This document shows positions 1 through 5,015 of a stretch of DNA of 5,015 nt, piece after piece. The stretch is from a bacterium (GTDB taxonomy: Bacteria > Zixibacteria > MSB-5A5 > GN15 > FEB-12): assembly GCA_030612965.1 (NCBI GenBank), contig JAUWMW010000179.1:1-5015 (forward strand). The letters run 5' to 3'. The position numbers and the translations under genes were made by a program. Position 1 is the first letter of the stretch. The number at the start of each line of letters is the position of its first letter. The notes beneath the pieces were generated by a model that did not search any database, was not told where the DNA came from, and saw only the letters and a program-made list of their open reading frames with translations.

Positions 1-171
1 ATCCGCTGAAATCGGTTCGAGCGTTCGCATATCCACAAAGACAGAGAAACTGCCCTTCTGCGTTGCCAGCACCTCTTGGGATTCCTCAACCCACAGCTTC
101 ATTTCATCCTGCATAATATAGCCGCCGAAGGTTAAATGATAACCGTATTCTGTCTTCTCAATAACGTACAT
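1..171 (-). CDS. N-terminal fragment of a small protein, possibly STAS/SpoIIAA-like (partial, runs off left edge)
   Basis: The reading frame is open on the minus strand from an ATG at 171 to the window edge and gives 57 residues without a stop. It begins MYVIEKTEYGYHLTFGGYIM and later contains FSVFVDMRTLEPISAD. An AGGGA Shine-Dalgarno (181-177) lies 5 nt before the ATG, which supports this start. The pattern is a first beta-strand pair, an amphipathic helix (about residues 21-38, QDEMKLWVEESQ...) and then a hydrophobic strand ending in an acidic residue (FSVFVDMR). This resembles the start of STAS/SEC14 or SpoIIAA-like domains, which act as small cytoplasmic protein-binding modules. That assignment rests on secondary-structure pattern only. 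I do not recognise the family with certainty, and the C-terminal part that would decide it is missing. The next gene (antiporter) lies on the same strand but 260 bp upstream, so co-transcription is not implied. Confidence 0.7.
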   Translation of the reverse strand, partial: MYVIEKTEYGYHLTFGGYIMQDEMKLWVEESQEVLATQKGSFSVFVDMRTLEPISAD

Positions 172-431
172 GATATTCCCTATTCGCTTATGCGTCATCA
201 CCACAGTCAGGCGCGAAAGTCCCGCTGTTTCACCCCGGTCGCCGGAATCTCATGGTTAACACAATCTGAGATCCGTCGTCTGCTGGTGCGTCCGTCCGGG
301 TGTAGTGATTTCGCTCTATAGCAGTACGACAATGAAACTAATCAAACCGCCGGTGTCAAGCAGAAGGTTTAGATAGTGACGCTCCAGATGGTCGCCGGCG
401 AGACCATGCCGGTTTCGCTCCCGCCGAGGGT
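172..431. other. Intergenic region, no gene seen
   Basis: This stretch lies between the start of the left-edge gene and the stop of the antiporter. A 61-residue plus-strand frame at 136-321 has no recognisable character and begins inside the left-edge gene, so I do not call it. Visible structure is limited to a small inverted repeat (ATCTCA 247-252 with TGAGAT 267-272) and a GC-rich self-complementary patch around 391-410. That patch could form a hairpin downstream of the antiporter stop but has no T-run, so I do not call it a terminator. Confidence 0.5.
315..359 (-). promoter_or_regulatory. Weak promoter candidate for the left-edge gene
   Basis: On the minus strand a perfect -35 hexamer TTGACA (359-354) is followed 17 nt later by TTCATT (336-331), which is a poor -10. 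An alternative pairing uses TTGATT (345-340) and TATAGA (320-315) with a 19-nt spacer. Either would give a leader of about 140-155 nt before the ATG at 171. The competing solutions and poor matches make this tentative. Confidence 0.25.
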
Positions 432-2228
432 TCAGGCAGGGTCGGCCGGTGGGGTGACAAGGCTAATCACAGCATCACCCGGCTTCACCGTCGGATGATC
501 GGCGGCAACACAAACGCGGAGGTCGCCTGTTTCACCGATGATGAAAAGCGGCAGGGCGTCCTGGCCGTACCGAGTCCGCAAGCTGTCGAGACCAAACTCC
601 TCAGTAATCGAGTGCTTCTTGACAACGTCCCCGGCCCGAAAGCGTTGGCTTATATTGGCTATATTTGCTGCTAAATCGAACAGATAGCGACCTCTGAGAT
701 GCTCCGGTCGTGAATCTTTGGCCGCCATCTCTTCCGGTGGCAGTTGATAAACGTGGATGCGACCGAAGAGATCCACGAAGTGCAGGGTGGCCAGGGAATT
801 GACCTCATCGTTGGGAGTGAGCGCCAGCAGCTTTCCGATACCGTCCAGTTGCATCTCGTACTGCAGGTTCTCCGAGAGCACGTTCCCCAAGTGAGCCTCA
901 AGCCCCAGGTTGCGAGCAGCAGTCACGTTGGCCCGGTTGGTGTCGATCAGCACAATCTTGAATCGTTCTTCGGAGAGTTTCTCGGCCATCGCTCTTGCCA
1001 AACTGTGAGCACCGACAAACAGCACGCCCTGTGGATTCGGTTTGGCCACTTTCAAACGGCGCGCTACCGGCAAAGCCGTCAACCCGTACACGGCTACGGT
1101 GCCGATGATGACCTGAAAGGTAACCGGTACCAATTGTTCACTCCCGGCGAAGTTCAACTCCTCCAGACGGATGGCAAACACCGAGGCCACCGCCGCGGCC
1201 ACGATTCCGCGCGGCGCCATCCAGGCGAGAAAAAGTCGCTCGGTACGCTTCAGTGAGCAGGACGCCGTGGCGAACAGAACCGCCGCCGGGCGAACCAGTA
1301 GTATCAGCGTAACGACAAAGATCCATCCGGCAATGCTGCCGACCCGTCCGTCATCGAGCGGCAACCGCGCCGCCAGGATGATGAACAGACTGGATATCAG
1401 AATGACGCGAAGGTCTTCCTTGAACTCGGTGATGTGCTTGACCGAAACGAATCTCTGATTGGCCAGCACCAGCCCCATGATAGTCACCGCCAGCAATCCC
1501 GATTCACTCTGAATAGTGTCAGCGGCGGCGTAACAGATGACCACCACCATCAGACTGACCGGGTTCTGAAGGAAGTCCGGCATAAGATATCGCCGCAGCA
1601 GAAGGATGATGATGGCGGCGCCGGTCAGGCCTAACGCCGATCCGGAGAGGAGAGCAGAAACCATGGCCCAGATGGCGTGCGAGGTGCCCGACTCGGAACT
1701 GCCGGCCAAGATGAGTTCGAACACGATCACGGCCAGGATTGCTCCCAGCGGGTCGTTGATTATTCCTTCCCACTTGACGATCGATCCGACCTGCCCCGAG
1801 GGTCTGACCTGACGCAGGAGCGGCAGAATAACAGTGGGACCGCTTACCACCAGCACCGCTCCCAACAGGACTGCCATCGGCACCGCTATATCGAGTAACA
1901 ACCAAGCCGCGGCGGACGTCAGAATCCAGGTCACCAACACACCGATAGTGGCCAGTTGAAAGACTACTCTTCCGCCACCATGCAGTTCGCGGAGGCGCAG
2001 GTTGAGCCCGCCCTCAAACAGAATGATCGCGACTGAGACTGAGACCAGCGGAAACAAGAGATCCCCGAACAACTCATCCGGGTTCACCAGACCAACTACC
2101 GGGCCGACTATGACTCCCGAAATCAGCAGCAGTAGAATGGCCGGCAGCCGCAGCCGCCAGGCCAGCCATTGGGCGCCGATTCCAAGCGCGATGATTGCAG
2201 CCAGTCCGATCAACAGATGTTCGTGCAT
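432..2228 (-). CDS. Monovalent cation:proton antiporter (CPA family) with C-terminal Rossmann/RCK-like domain
   Basis: The product is a 598-residue inner-membrane protein predicted to exchange Na+ or K+ for protons. Residues 1-395 are strongly hydrophobic, with about 12-13 membrane segments typical of Na_H_Exchanger (PF00999). Motifs visible are FEGG (71-74), SGPT (129-132) and EGIIND (154-159), where N158-D159 is the ion-binding 'ND' pair of CPA1/NhaP-type exchangers. APRGIV (338-343) matches the conserved late-helix arginine motif. Residues 401-500 look like a TrkA-N/RCK Rossmann fold: strand GVLFVGAHSLA, strand IVLIDTN with acidic D429, then GNV (448-450). The last 50 residues resemble a TrkA-C-like lobe. 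I chose the ATG at 2228 because AGGAGA (2238-2233) precedes it at 4-5 nt and the protein then begins in the first membrane helix. A start at 2288 would add 20 residues without a ribosome site. The exact ion and gene name are not determinable from sequence. Confidence 0.93.
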   Translation of the reverse strand: MHEHLLIGLAAIIALGIGAQWLAWRLRLPAILLLLISGVIVGPVVGLVNPDELFGDLLFPLVSVSVAIILFEGGLNLRLRELHGGGRVVFQLATIGVLVTWILTSAAAWLLLDIAVPMAVLLGAVLVVSGPTVILPLLRQVRPSGQVGSIVKWEGIINDPLGAILAVIVFELILAGSSESGTSHAIWAMVSALLSGSALGLTGAAIIILLLRRYLMPDFLQNPVSLMVVVICYAAADTIQSESGLLAVTIMGLVLANQRFVSVKHITEFKEDLRVILISSLFIILAARLPLDDGRVGSIAGWIFVVTLILLVRPAAVLFATASCSLKRTERLFLAWMAPRGIVAAAVASVFAIRLEELNFAGSEQLVPVTFQVIIGTVAVYGLTALPVARRLKVAKPNPQGVLFVGAHSLARAMAEKLSEERFKIVLIDTNRANVTAARNLGLEAHLGNVLSENLQYEMQLDGIGKLLALTPNDEVNSLATLHFVDLFGRIHVYQLPPEEMAAKDSRPEHLRGRYLFDLAANIANISQRFRAGDVVKKHSITEEFGLDSLRTRYGQDALPLFIIGETGDLRVCVAADHPTVKPGDAVISLVTPPADPA

Positions 2229-2321
2229 AGCGTCTCCTGTGCGGACAAGATACGCTCTGCAACCTGGGATGGTCCACCAAAAAACCACTCAACCTTGTGC
2301 GTAGCGAACATCCCTATCCGT

Positions 2322-2378
2322 AGGCGGCAGCCTCCGCGCGGTCAAGCCGGGTCTCATATCGGCCCCACGAAGACGTAC
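2322..2378. repeat. Degenerate intergenic repeat, copy 1
   Basis: A GC-rich block (GGCGGCAGCCTCCG then CGGTCAAGC...ACGTAC) shares its last 40 nt (2339-2378) with 2482-2520 in direct orientation at roughly 70% identity by hand alignment. The segment GCGGCAGCCTCCG is instead close to the reverse complement of the corresponding part of copy 2 (CCGAGGCTGCCGC). One half is therefore direct and the other inverted between the copies. It looks like a decayed dispersed intergenic repeat. No function is evident. Confidence 0.45.
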
Positions 2379-2415
2379 GACAATCTCGGAGTTCTGCTTT
2401 TCGGGCGGTTTTCAA

Positions 2416-2445
2416 TTGTTGCGCTGAGGATCGGTTCAATATATT
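2416..2445 (+). promoter_or_regulatory. Candidate ridA promoter
   Basis: A -35-like TTGTTG (2416-2421) and a -10-like TATATT (2440-2445, five of six matches to TATAAT) are separated by 18 nt. An overlapping alternative is TTGCGC (2420-2425) with TATTAC (2442-2447) and a 16-nt spacer. The sequence around it is the most AT-rich part of this spacer. Transcription would start near 2452, giving a leader of about 100 nt that carries repeat copy 2. Confidence 0.4.
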
Positions 2446-2455
2446 ACCTTCGTAT

Positions 2456-2520
2456 GCGGCGGACGTCCCGAGGCTGCCGCCCGGTCAAGCGTGGTCAAAT
2501 GCCGGCACACGAAAACGTAC
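2456..2520. repeat. Degenerate intergenic repeat, copy 2, in the ridA leader
   Basis: This is the second copy of the block described at 2322-2378. It starts with an imperfect hairpin in which GCGGC (2456-2460) can pair with GCCGC (2476-2480). It ends with the shared segment CGGTCAAGC...ACGTAC (2482-2520). If the promoter at 2416-2445 is real, the copy would be transcribed as part of the ridA 5' leader. Confidence 0.45.
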
Positions 2521-2541
2521 ATCGTCCACGGGAGAAAACAA

Positions 2542-2556
2542 ATGGAGAAAACATGA
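2542..2556 (+). other. Possible four-codon leader ORF (MEKT) overlapping the ridA start
   Basis: ATG at 2542 is preceded by GGGAG (2530-2534) at 7 nt spacing. It reads Met-Glu-Lys-Thr and then stops at TGA (2554-2556), which overlaps the ridA ATG as ATGA. The arrangement would allow translational coupling. It could equally be chance, because the GGAG inside this mini-ORF (2544-2547) is itself the ribosome site for ridA. Confidence 0.25.
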
Positions 2557-2936
2557 AACAGATCATCTCAACCGACGGCGCTCCGACCGCGATCGGTCCC
2601 TACTCACAGGCAGTGAAAGTCGCCGCCGGCGCCACCATCTATTGCTCAGGTCAAATTGCCTTAAATCCCAAGTCAGGCGAACTTGTCGGGACGACAGCCG
2701 AGGAACAATGCCGCCAGGTAATGACCAACCTGCAGGCAGTCTTGAAGGCTGCCGGGGCCGGCTTTTCAAAAGTGGTGAAGACAACAATCTATCTGGCGAA
2801 CATGGCCGATTTCGGAGCCGTGAATGATGTCTACGGCGAGTTCTTCGACAAACAGCCTCCGGCCCGGGCAACTCTGGCCGCCAAAGAACTGCCCTGGGGC
2901 GCGTTGGTGGAGATCGATGCCGTGGCCGTTGTTTGA
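2553..2936 (+). CDS. ridA: RidA-family 2-iminobutanoate/2-iminopropanoate deaminase (YjgF/YER057c/UK114)
   Basis: The 127-residue product has the standard single-domain RidA length. RidA proteins are cytoplasmic homotrimers that hydrolyse reactive enamine/imine intermediates released by PLP enzymes such as threonine dehydratase, protecting other PLP enzymes from damage. Family signatures are evident: IGPYSQAV (14-21), SGQIALNP (32-39), the N-[LI]-x-A-[IV]-L-x-A-A-G helix (59-68), VVKTTIYL (74-81), the VN-x-x-Y region (90-94) and PPARATLAA (102-110). Arg105, which binds the substrate carboxylate in characterised members, and Glu120, which takes part in catalysis, are both present, as is Tyr17. 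This supports an active deaminase of the RidA subfamily and not an Rid4-7 type. The start at 2553 follows GGAG (2544-2547) by 5 nt and matches the usual N-terminus. The gene stands alone, divergent from the antiporter and convergent with the lipoprotein gene. Confidence 0.96.
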   Translation: MKQIISTDGAPTAIGPYSQAVKVAAGATIYCSGQIALNPKSGELVGTTAEEQCRQVMTNLQAVLKAAGAGFSKVVKTTIYLANMADFGAVNDVYGEFFDKQPPARATLAAKELPWGALVEIDAVAVV

Positions 2937-2961
2937 CTCAAGGAGCCCTGCATATTAGGAG

Positions 2962-3115
2962 TGTTGATAAAGTCCATTTGGTTGTCATTGCGAGCGATCC
3001 GCCACCGGCGGAGAGCGCGGCAATCTCATCCTGTATGTCGCCCAACGAATTGAGATTGCCGCGTCGTCCGCCGCGGCGGACTCCTCGCAATGATGGTTCT
3101 CGGGGCTTTTCAACA
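2962..3115. repeat. 154-bp inverted-repeat element (MITE/REP-like), three nested hairpins
   Basis: The inner arms 2985-3028 and 3051-3093 are near-perfect reverse complements of about 43 nt, beginning TCATTGCGAG and ending GGCAATCTCA. They are separated by a 22-nt loop. Outer arms 2962-2975 and 3102-3115 (TGTTGA.AAAG..CC) also pair with a few mismatches. Each inner arm holds its own palindrome: TCCGCC/GGCGGA with a 3-nt loop (2998-3012) and a perfect 16-bp palindrome GTCCGCCGCGGCGGAC (3066-3081). The element could fold as a cruciform or clover-leaf on either strand. It has no ORF of its own and no visible target-site duplication. This form resembles non-autonomous palindromic repeats common between convergent genes in environmental bacterial genomes. 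That resemblance is from memory, not a search. Confidence 0.85.
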
Positions 3116-3137
3116 AGCCCGAATGTCCGGGCCACCC

Positions 3138-3163
3138 ACCGCTCACTGTGGAGACGGTTTTTT
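3138..3163 (+). terminator. Probable rho-independent terminator for the ridA transcript
   Basis: CCGCTC (3139-3144) pairs with GAGACGG (3151-3157) with one bulged A and a 6-nt loop, plus a possible A3138-T3158 pair. It is followed directly by six T residues (3158-3163). It lies about 200 nt after the ridA stop, downstream of the inverted-repeat element and just before the end of the convergent lipoprotein gene. The stem is short, so strength is uncertain. Confidence 0.45.
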
Positions 3164-3182
3164 CCTACAATTGTATGTAGAC

Positions 3183-3674
3183 CTACTCGGTCTTCGATTC
3201 GGCCGTTTTTAGAAGATAAAATACCGTATTCTCACCCGGCTTTTCCGCAAATTCTTTGTACCGCTCGTTAGTGGGCGAGTAACGCAACTCCAGCGTGTCA
3301 GCAGTGTGAAATCGAAAAATACAGACAAGCGTTGTCCATTCCGAGCCGGGTCCACCGCATTTACTAATACAAAGATCGAGAGCACACGGCGATTGCGTCG
3401 TATCGAGTTCGTACGGGCCGGTAACAGAGCCGTCGACAACGATCCGAGTATAGGTGCCGTCCTCACGCACGATCAGACCGGCATGGTGTGTCGAATCTGT
3501 TGATATCACTGTCCACTCGCCAATCAGGTTGGGTTCAGCAGCAGGTGTTACCTCAACCGGCGCGCTTTTCTTCTGAGTCGATGTGTTCGCTTTCTGGTCT
3601 GATGACTGCCCGCATGCCGCCAACAACAGAACAACGAGAATCAAAATTCCTGCAACATTCGTTCTCTTTTTCAC
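3183..3674 (-). CDS. Secreted lipoprotein with TIGR03067-like (lipocalin-like) domain
   Basis: The product has 163 residues. Residues 1-21 form a lipoprotein signal peptide: basic KKR, a hydrophobic stretch, and lipobox LLLAAC with lipidated Cys21, so the protein is predicted to be membrane-anchored outside the cytoplasm. Residues 22-48 are a polar, Ser/Thr/Lys/Pro-rich linker. Residues 50-156 match my recollection of the TIGR03067 pattern: an opening LIGEWTV, a central GPYELDTTQSPCALDL and a closing DTLELRYSP...KEFAEKPGENTVFYLLK. The function of that domain is unknown. Cysteines 97, 102, 106 and 118 could form disulphides outside the cell. The start is GTG at 3674, chosen because GAGGGA (3686-3681) lies 6 nt upstream and the signal peptide then begins correctly. 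A longer frame to 3794 would bury the signal sequence. The gene converges on ridA and is not in an operon. Confidence 0.82.
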   Translation of the reverse strand: MKKRTNVAGILILVVLLLAACGQSSDQKANTSTQKKSAPVEVTPAAEPNLIGEWTVISTDSTHHAGLIVREDGTYTRIVVDGSVTGPYELDTTQSPCALDLCISKCGGPGSEWTTLVCIFRFHTADTLELRYSPTNERYKEFAEKPGENTVFYLLKTAESKTE

Positions 3675-3727
3675 GGTACGTCCCTCGTGTATAGTTAAAC
3701 AAAAGGTTCTTGTCTTGTCTTTCCTAA

Positions 3728-3756
3728 AGATAGAACGATTTATCCGCAAATGGCAA
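3728..3756 (-). promoter_or_regulatory. Candidate promoter of the lipoprotein gene
   Basis: On the minus strand TTGCCA (3756-3751) and CTATCT (3733-3728) are separated by 17 nt. They sit in an AT-rich patch, with a leader of about 50 nt before the GTG at 3674. The -35 matches consensus at four of six positions and the -10 is weak. TATACA at about 3694-3689 is an alternative -10 without a good partner. Confidence 0.3.
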
Positions 3757-3913
3757 TTCTTTTTTCGCGGGAGCGTGAACGACCATTCAATCAAGGGTAT
3801 TGTGTAAATGCTCTGTCTGGCCCGGTGGCCCGAGGCTCAGCCCTGGGTTTTCAGAGATCGTTACATGCTGCTTATCGACCCAAATATGCCCCGGCCCATC
3901 CACGTTGTCTGCT
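3757..3913. other. Intergenic stretch without a gene
   Basis: I see no coding sequence on either strand here. There is a GC-rich patch at 3819-3851 containing GGCC-CGGT-GGCC (3819-3830). An imperfect stem CCCGAGG/CCCTGGG (3829-3847) is followed by TTTT, which looks terminator-like on the plus strand. No plus-strand gene precedes it, so I leave it unassigned. Confidence 0.4.
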
Positions 3914-3951
3914 GAAAGGGCACGGCGAGAGAGATTCGCCGCTGCCCTTTC
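3914..3951 (-). terminator. Strong hairpin after the S9 peptidase gene, likely terminator
   Basis: GAAAGGGCACGGCGA (3914-3928) pairs with TCGCCGCTGCCCTTTC (3936-3951), leaving one unpaired base in a 15-bp stem and a 7-nt loop. It lies 16 nt beyond the stop of the minus-strand peptidase gene, where a terminator is expected. The T-run in the minus direction is only the TTTC inside the stem, whereas the plus direction reads TTTCTTTACTCTT. Its geometry is therefore better for plus-strand reading, and it may act in both directions or mainly stabilise the mRNA 3' end. Confidence 0.6.
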
Positions 3952-3967
3952 TTTACTCTTGGTCTCG

Positions 3968-5015
3968 TCAATCCATAATATGCATCATCGTGAAGACATA
4001 ATTGCGGGCAAGGTCCCGAATAACCTGCTGTTTGCCGGAAGAGCCATGGCCCGCCTCGACCTCTTCAAAATACCAGACCTGTTTGCCCAGTTTGTTGAGA
4101 ACGTAAGCGAATCGTCTGGGATCGGACGGCGGCACCCGAGGATCATTGAACCCACCGGTAACCAGAATCGGCTTGGAGACATTCTCTGCATAAAAGATCG
4201 GGGCCACCTTGCGATTGATCTCACTTCCAACCGGACCGTATTCCGAATTCCAATATGGAATGAATACCGGATTGGAATGCTCGATCGTATGATCGGGATG
4301 TGATACGCCGACATCGGAAACCGCCACCGCGAATTTCTCTGGTGCTTGAGCCGAGAGCCAGTCGACCGTGTAACCACCGTACGACGCTCCCCAAATGGCA
4401 ATCTTATCGGGATTGGACCAGCCTTCGGTGATTAGATAATCAATGGCACACTCAGCATCCTGGAGAGCAACGAGCCGTCCTTCGAGATTATCCGCCTGCT
4501 CCCAGGCCGGACCGTAACCGGACGATCCCCGCACATTGGGGCGCATGAAGATAAACCCTTTTGATAATGCAAAGGCCAGATTTCTCTGAAAGTACGGAAG
4601 ATGCTGACCGGCGGGGCCGCCGTGGTATTCGACAATGGCCGGATTAGTCCCGTCCTTCTTAGCCGATTTCGGAATGTAAATAAGTGATGGAATCATTGTG
4701 CCGTCTTCGGAAGGATAACGAATGATCTCGACAGATACGTTCGAGAAATCGAAACCAAACGTTGAGACCTTGGCGATCATCGTTTTTTCACTGTCTCCGA
4801 GATGGAATTTGTACGCCGTCGGAGCTACCGTCGGGGAATTGAAAGTGAAGACAACGTCGCCGGAATCGTTGGTCGAAACTCCATCGACGATTCCGATTCC
4901 GATTTCGGGGAACGGAATCTCATTTCCCTTCATGTCGATGATCGTTGGCAGCGAGTATCCATCCTTGTTGAGATTCATGAAGATTATCTGCAACTGCCGA
5001 TCGTAAAAGAAACTT
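3968..5015 (-). CDS. S9-family serine peptidase (prolyl oligopeptidase/acylaminoacyl peptidase type), C-terminal part
   Basis: The frame is open from the right window edge to TGA at 3970-3968, giving 349 residues with the N-terminus outside the window. An internal TTG at 4993 is not the start, because the frame continues upstream with propeller-like sequence. Using that TTG as residue 1, residues 1-90 resemble the last blades of the beta-propeller that gates S9 enzymes. The rest is the alpha/beta-hydrolase catalytic domain. HGGP (124-127) lies in the oxyanion region and RGSSGYG (155-161) is typical of the family. The catalytic triad is Ser204 in GASYGG (codon 4384-4382), Asp284 in GGFNDPRVPP (4144-4142) and His316 in EAGHGSS (4048-4046). 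The 80- and 32-residue spacings are the normal S9 ones, so the enzyme should be active on peptides. Localisation cannot be judged because the signal region is missing. Confidence 0.93.
   Translation of the reverse strand, partial: SFFYDRQLQIIFMNLNKDGYSLPTIIDMKGNEIPFPEIGIGIVDGVSTNDSGDVVFTFNSPTVAPTAYKFHLGDSEKTMIAKVSTFGFDFSNVSVEIIRYPSEDGTMIPSLIYIPKSAKKDGTNPAIVEYHGGPAGQHLPYFQRNLAFALSKGFIFMRPNVRGSSGYGPAWEQADNLEGRLVALQDAECAIDYLITEGWSNPDKIAIWGASYGGYTVDWLSAQAPEKFAVAVSDVGVSHPDHTIEHSNPVFIPYWNSEYGPVGSEINRKVAPIFYAENVSKPILVTGGFNDPRVPPSDPRRFAYVLNKLGKQVWYFEEVEAGHGSSGKQQVIRDLARNYVFTMMHIMD

Larger units (their letters stand above)
2229..2552. other. Divergent intergenic region between antiporter and ridA
   Basis: These 324 bp separate two divergently transcribed genes. 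They contain the antiporter ribosome site at 2233-2238, a candidate ridA promoter (2416-2445), two degenerate repeat copies (2322-2378 and 2456-2520) and the ridA ribosome site at 2544-2547. I found no convincing minus-strand promoter for the antiporter. The ridA reading frame stays open upstream through this whole region and into the antisense of the antiporter. That extension has no family similarity and is not called as coding. Confidence 0.6.

Noticed and set aside
744..1256. 170-codon plus-strand open frame inside the antiporter gene
   Set aside because: It is fully antisense to a gene with clear family motifs, has no recognisable domain and shows the low-complexity composition expected of a shadow frame.
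1519..1905. 128-codon minus-strand frame overlapping the antiporter
   Set aside because: It is an alternate frame of the same strand inside the conserved ion-binding region. It is rich in Arg, Gly and Ser with no family character.
2169..2552. Possible N-terminal extension of RidA, since the frame is open upstream to 2169
   Set aside because: RidA proteins begin where MKQIIS starts, a ribosome site lies directly before 2553, and the extension would run antisense into the antiporter start.
2962..3115. CRISPR array or tRNA suggested by repeated GC-rich stems
   Set aside because: There is one inverted-repeat unit only, with no spacer periodicity, and no tRNA arm consensus or anticodon loop.
2933..3271. 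112-codon plus-strand frame after ridA
   Set aside because: It is read through the inverted-repeat element and terminator, and its Arg/Pro/Ser-rich translation simply reflects the palindromes.
3675..3794. 40-residue N-terminal extension of the lipoprotein
   Set aside because: It would place the signal peptide and lipobox in the middle of the protein. GTG at 3674 has a good ribosome site and a normal signal peptide follows.
3800..4303. 167-codon plus-strand open frame over the peptidase 3' end
   Set aside because: It is antisense to the catalytic Asp/His region of the S9 peptidase, with no motif of its own, and spans the terminator hairpin.
4991..4993. TTG at 4993 as start of the S9 peptidase
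   Set aside because: The frame continues upstream to the window edge, no ribosome site precedes it, and the family requires several hundred more N-terminal residues.

Overview
This is a moderately GC-rich bacterial window (mid-50s % GC judged by eye, not counted) holding five protein-coding genes. Four lie on the minus strand and one on the plus strand, with ordinary Shine-Dalgarno sequences and bacterial-type intergenic hairpins. The organism cannot be fixed from the sequence. The TIGR03067-like lipoprotein is a family I associate mainly with Planctomycetes and some uncultivated phyla. The intergenic inverted repeat with 'TCATTGCGAG...GGCAATCTCA' arms belongs to a type seen in many environmental genomes (deltaproteobacterial, FCB or candidate-phylum lineages). 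A Gram-negative-type environmental bacterium is the safest reading.

Layout from left to right. 1-171 (minus) is the first 57 codons of a small protein that runs off the left edge; it may have a STAS/SpoIIAA-like fold. 172-431 is non-coding, with a weak promoter candidate for that gene. 432-2228 (minus) is a monovalent cation:proton antiporter with a C-terminal Rossmann/RCK-like regulatory half. 2229-2552 is a divergent intergenic region between the antiporter and ridA. It holds a candidate ridA promoter and two degenerate copies of a GC-rich repeat. 2553-2936 (plus) is a RidA-family enamine/imine deaminase. 2937-3182 holds a 154-bp inverted-repeat element and a probable plus-strand terminator. 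3183-3674 (minus) is a small secreted lipoprotein with a TIGR03067-like domain, starting at GTG. 3675-3967 holds its candidate promoter and a strong hairpin just after the next gene. 3968-5015 (minus) is the C-terminal part of an S9-family (prolyl oligopeptidase/acylaminoacyl peptidase) serine peptidase that runs off the right edge.

The genes do not form an operon. Each is separated by roughly 245-325 bp of non-coding DNA with its own signals, and there is no evident shared pathway. RidA is metabolic housekeeping in the cytoplasm, the antiporter is inner-membrane ion homeostasis, and the lipoprotein is extracytoplasmic. Most of the unexplained structure is in the intergenic repeats around ridA. 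I see no defence system, CRISPR array, tRNA, rRNA or intact transposase gene. The window looks like ordinary chromosomal core with repeat-rich spacers.
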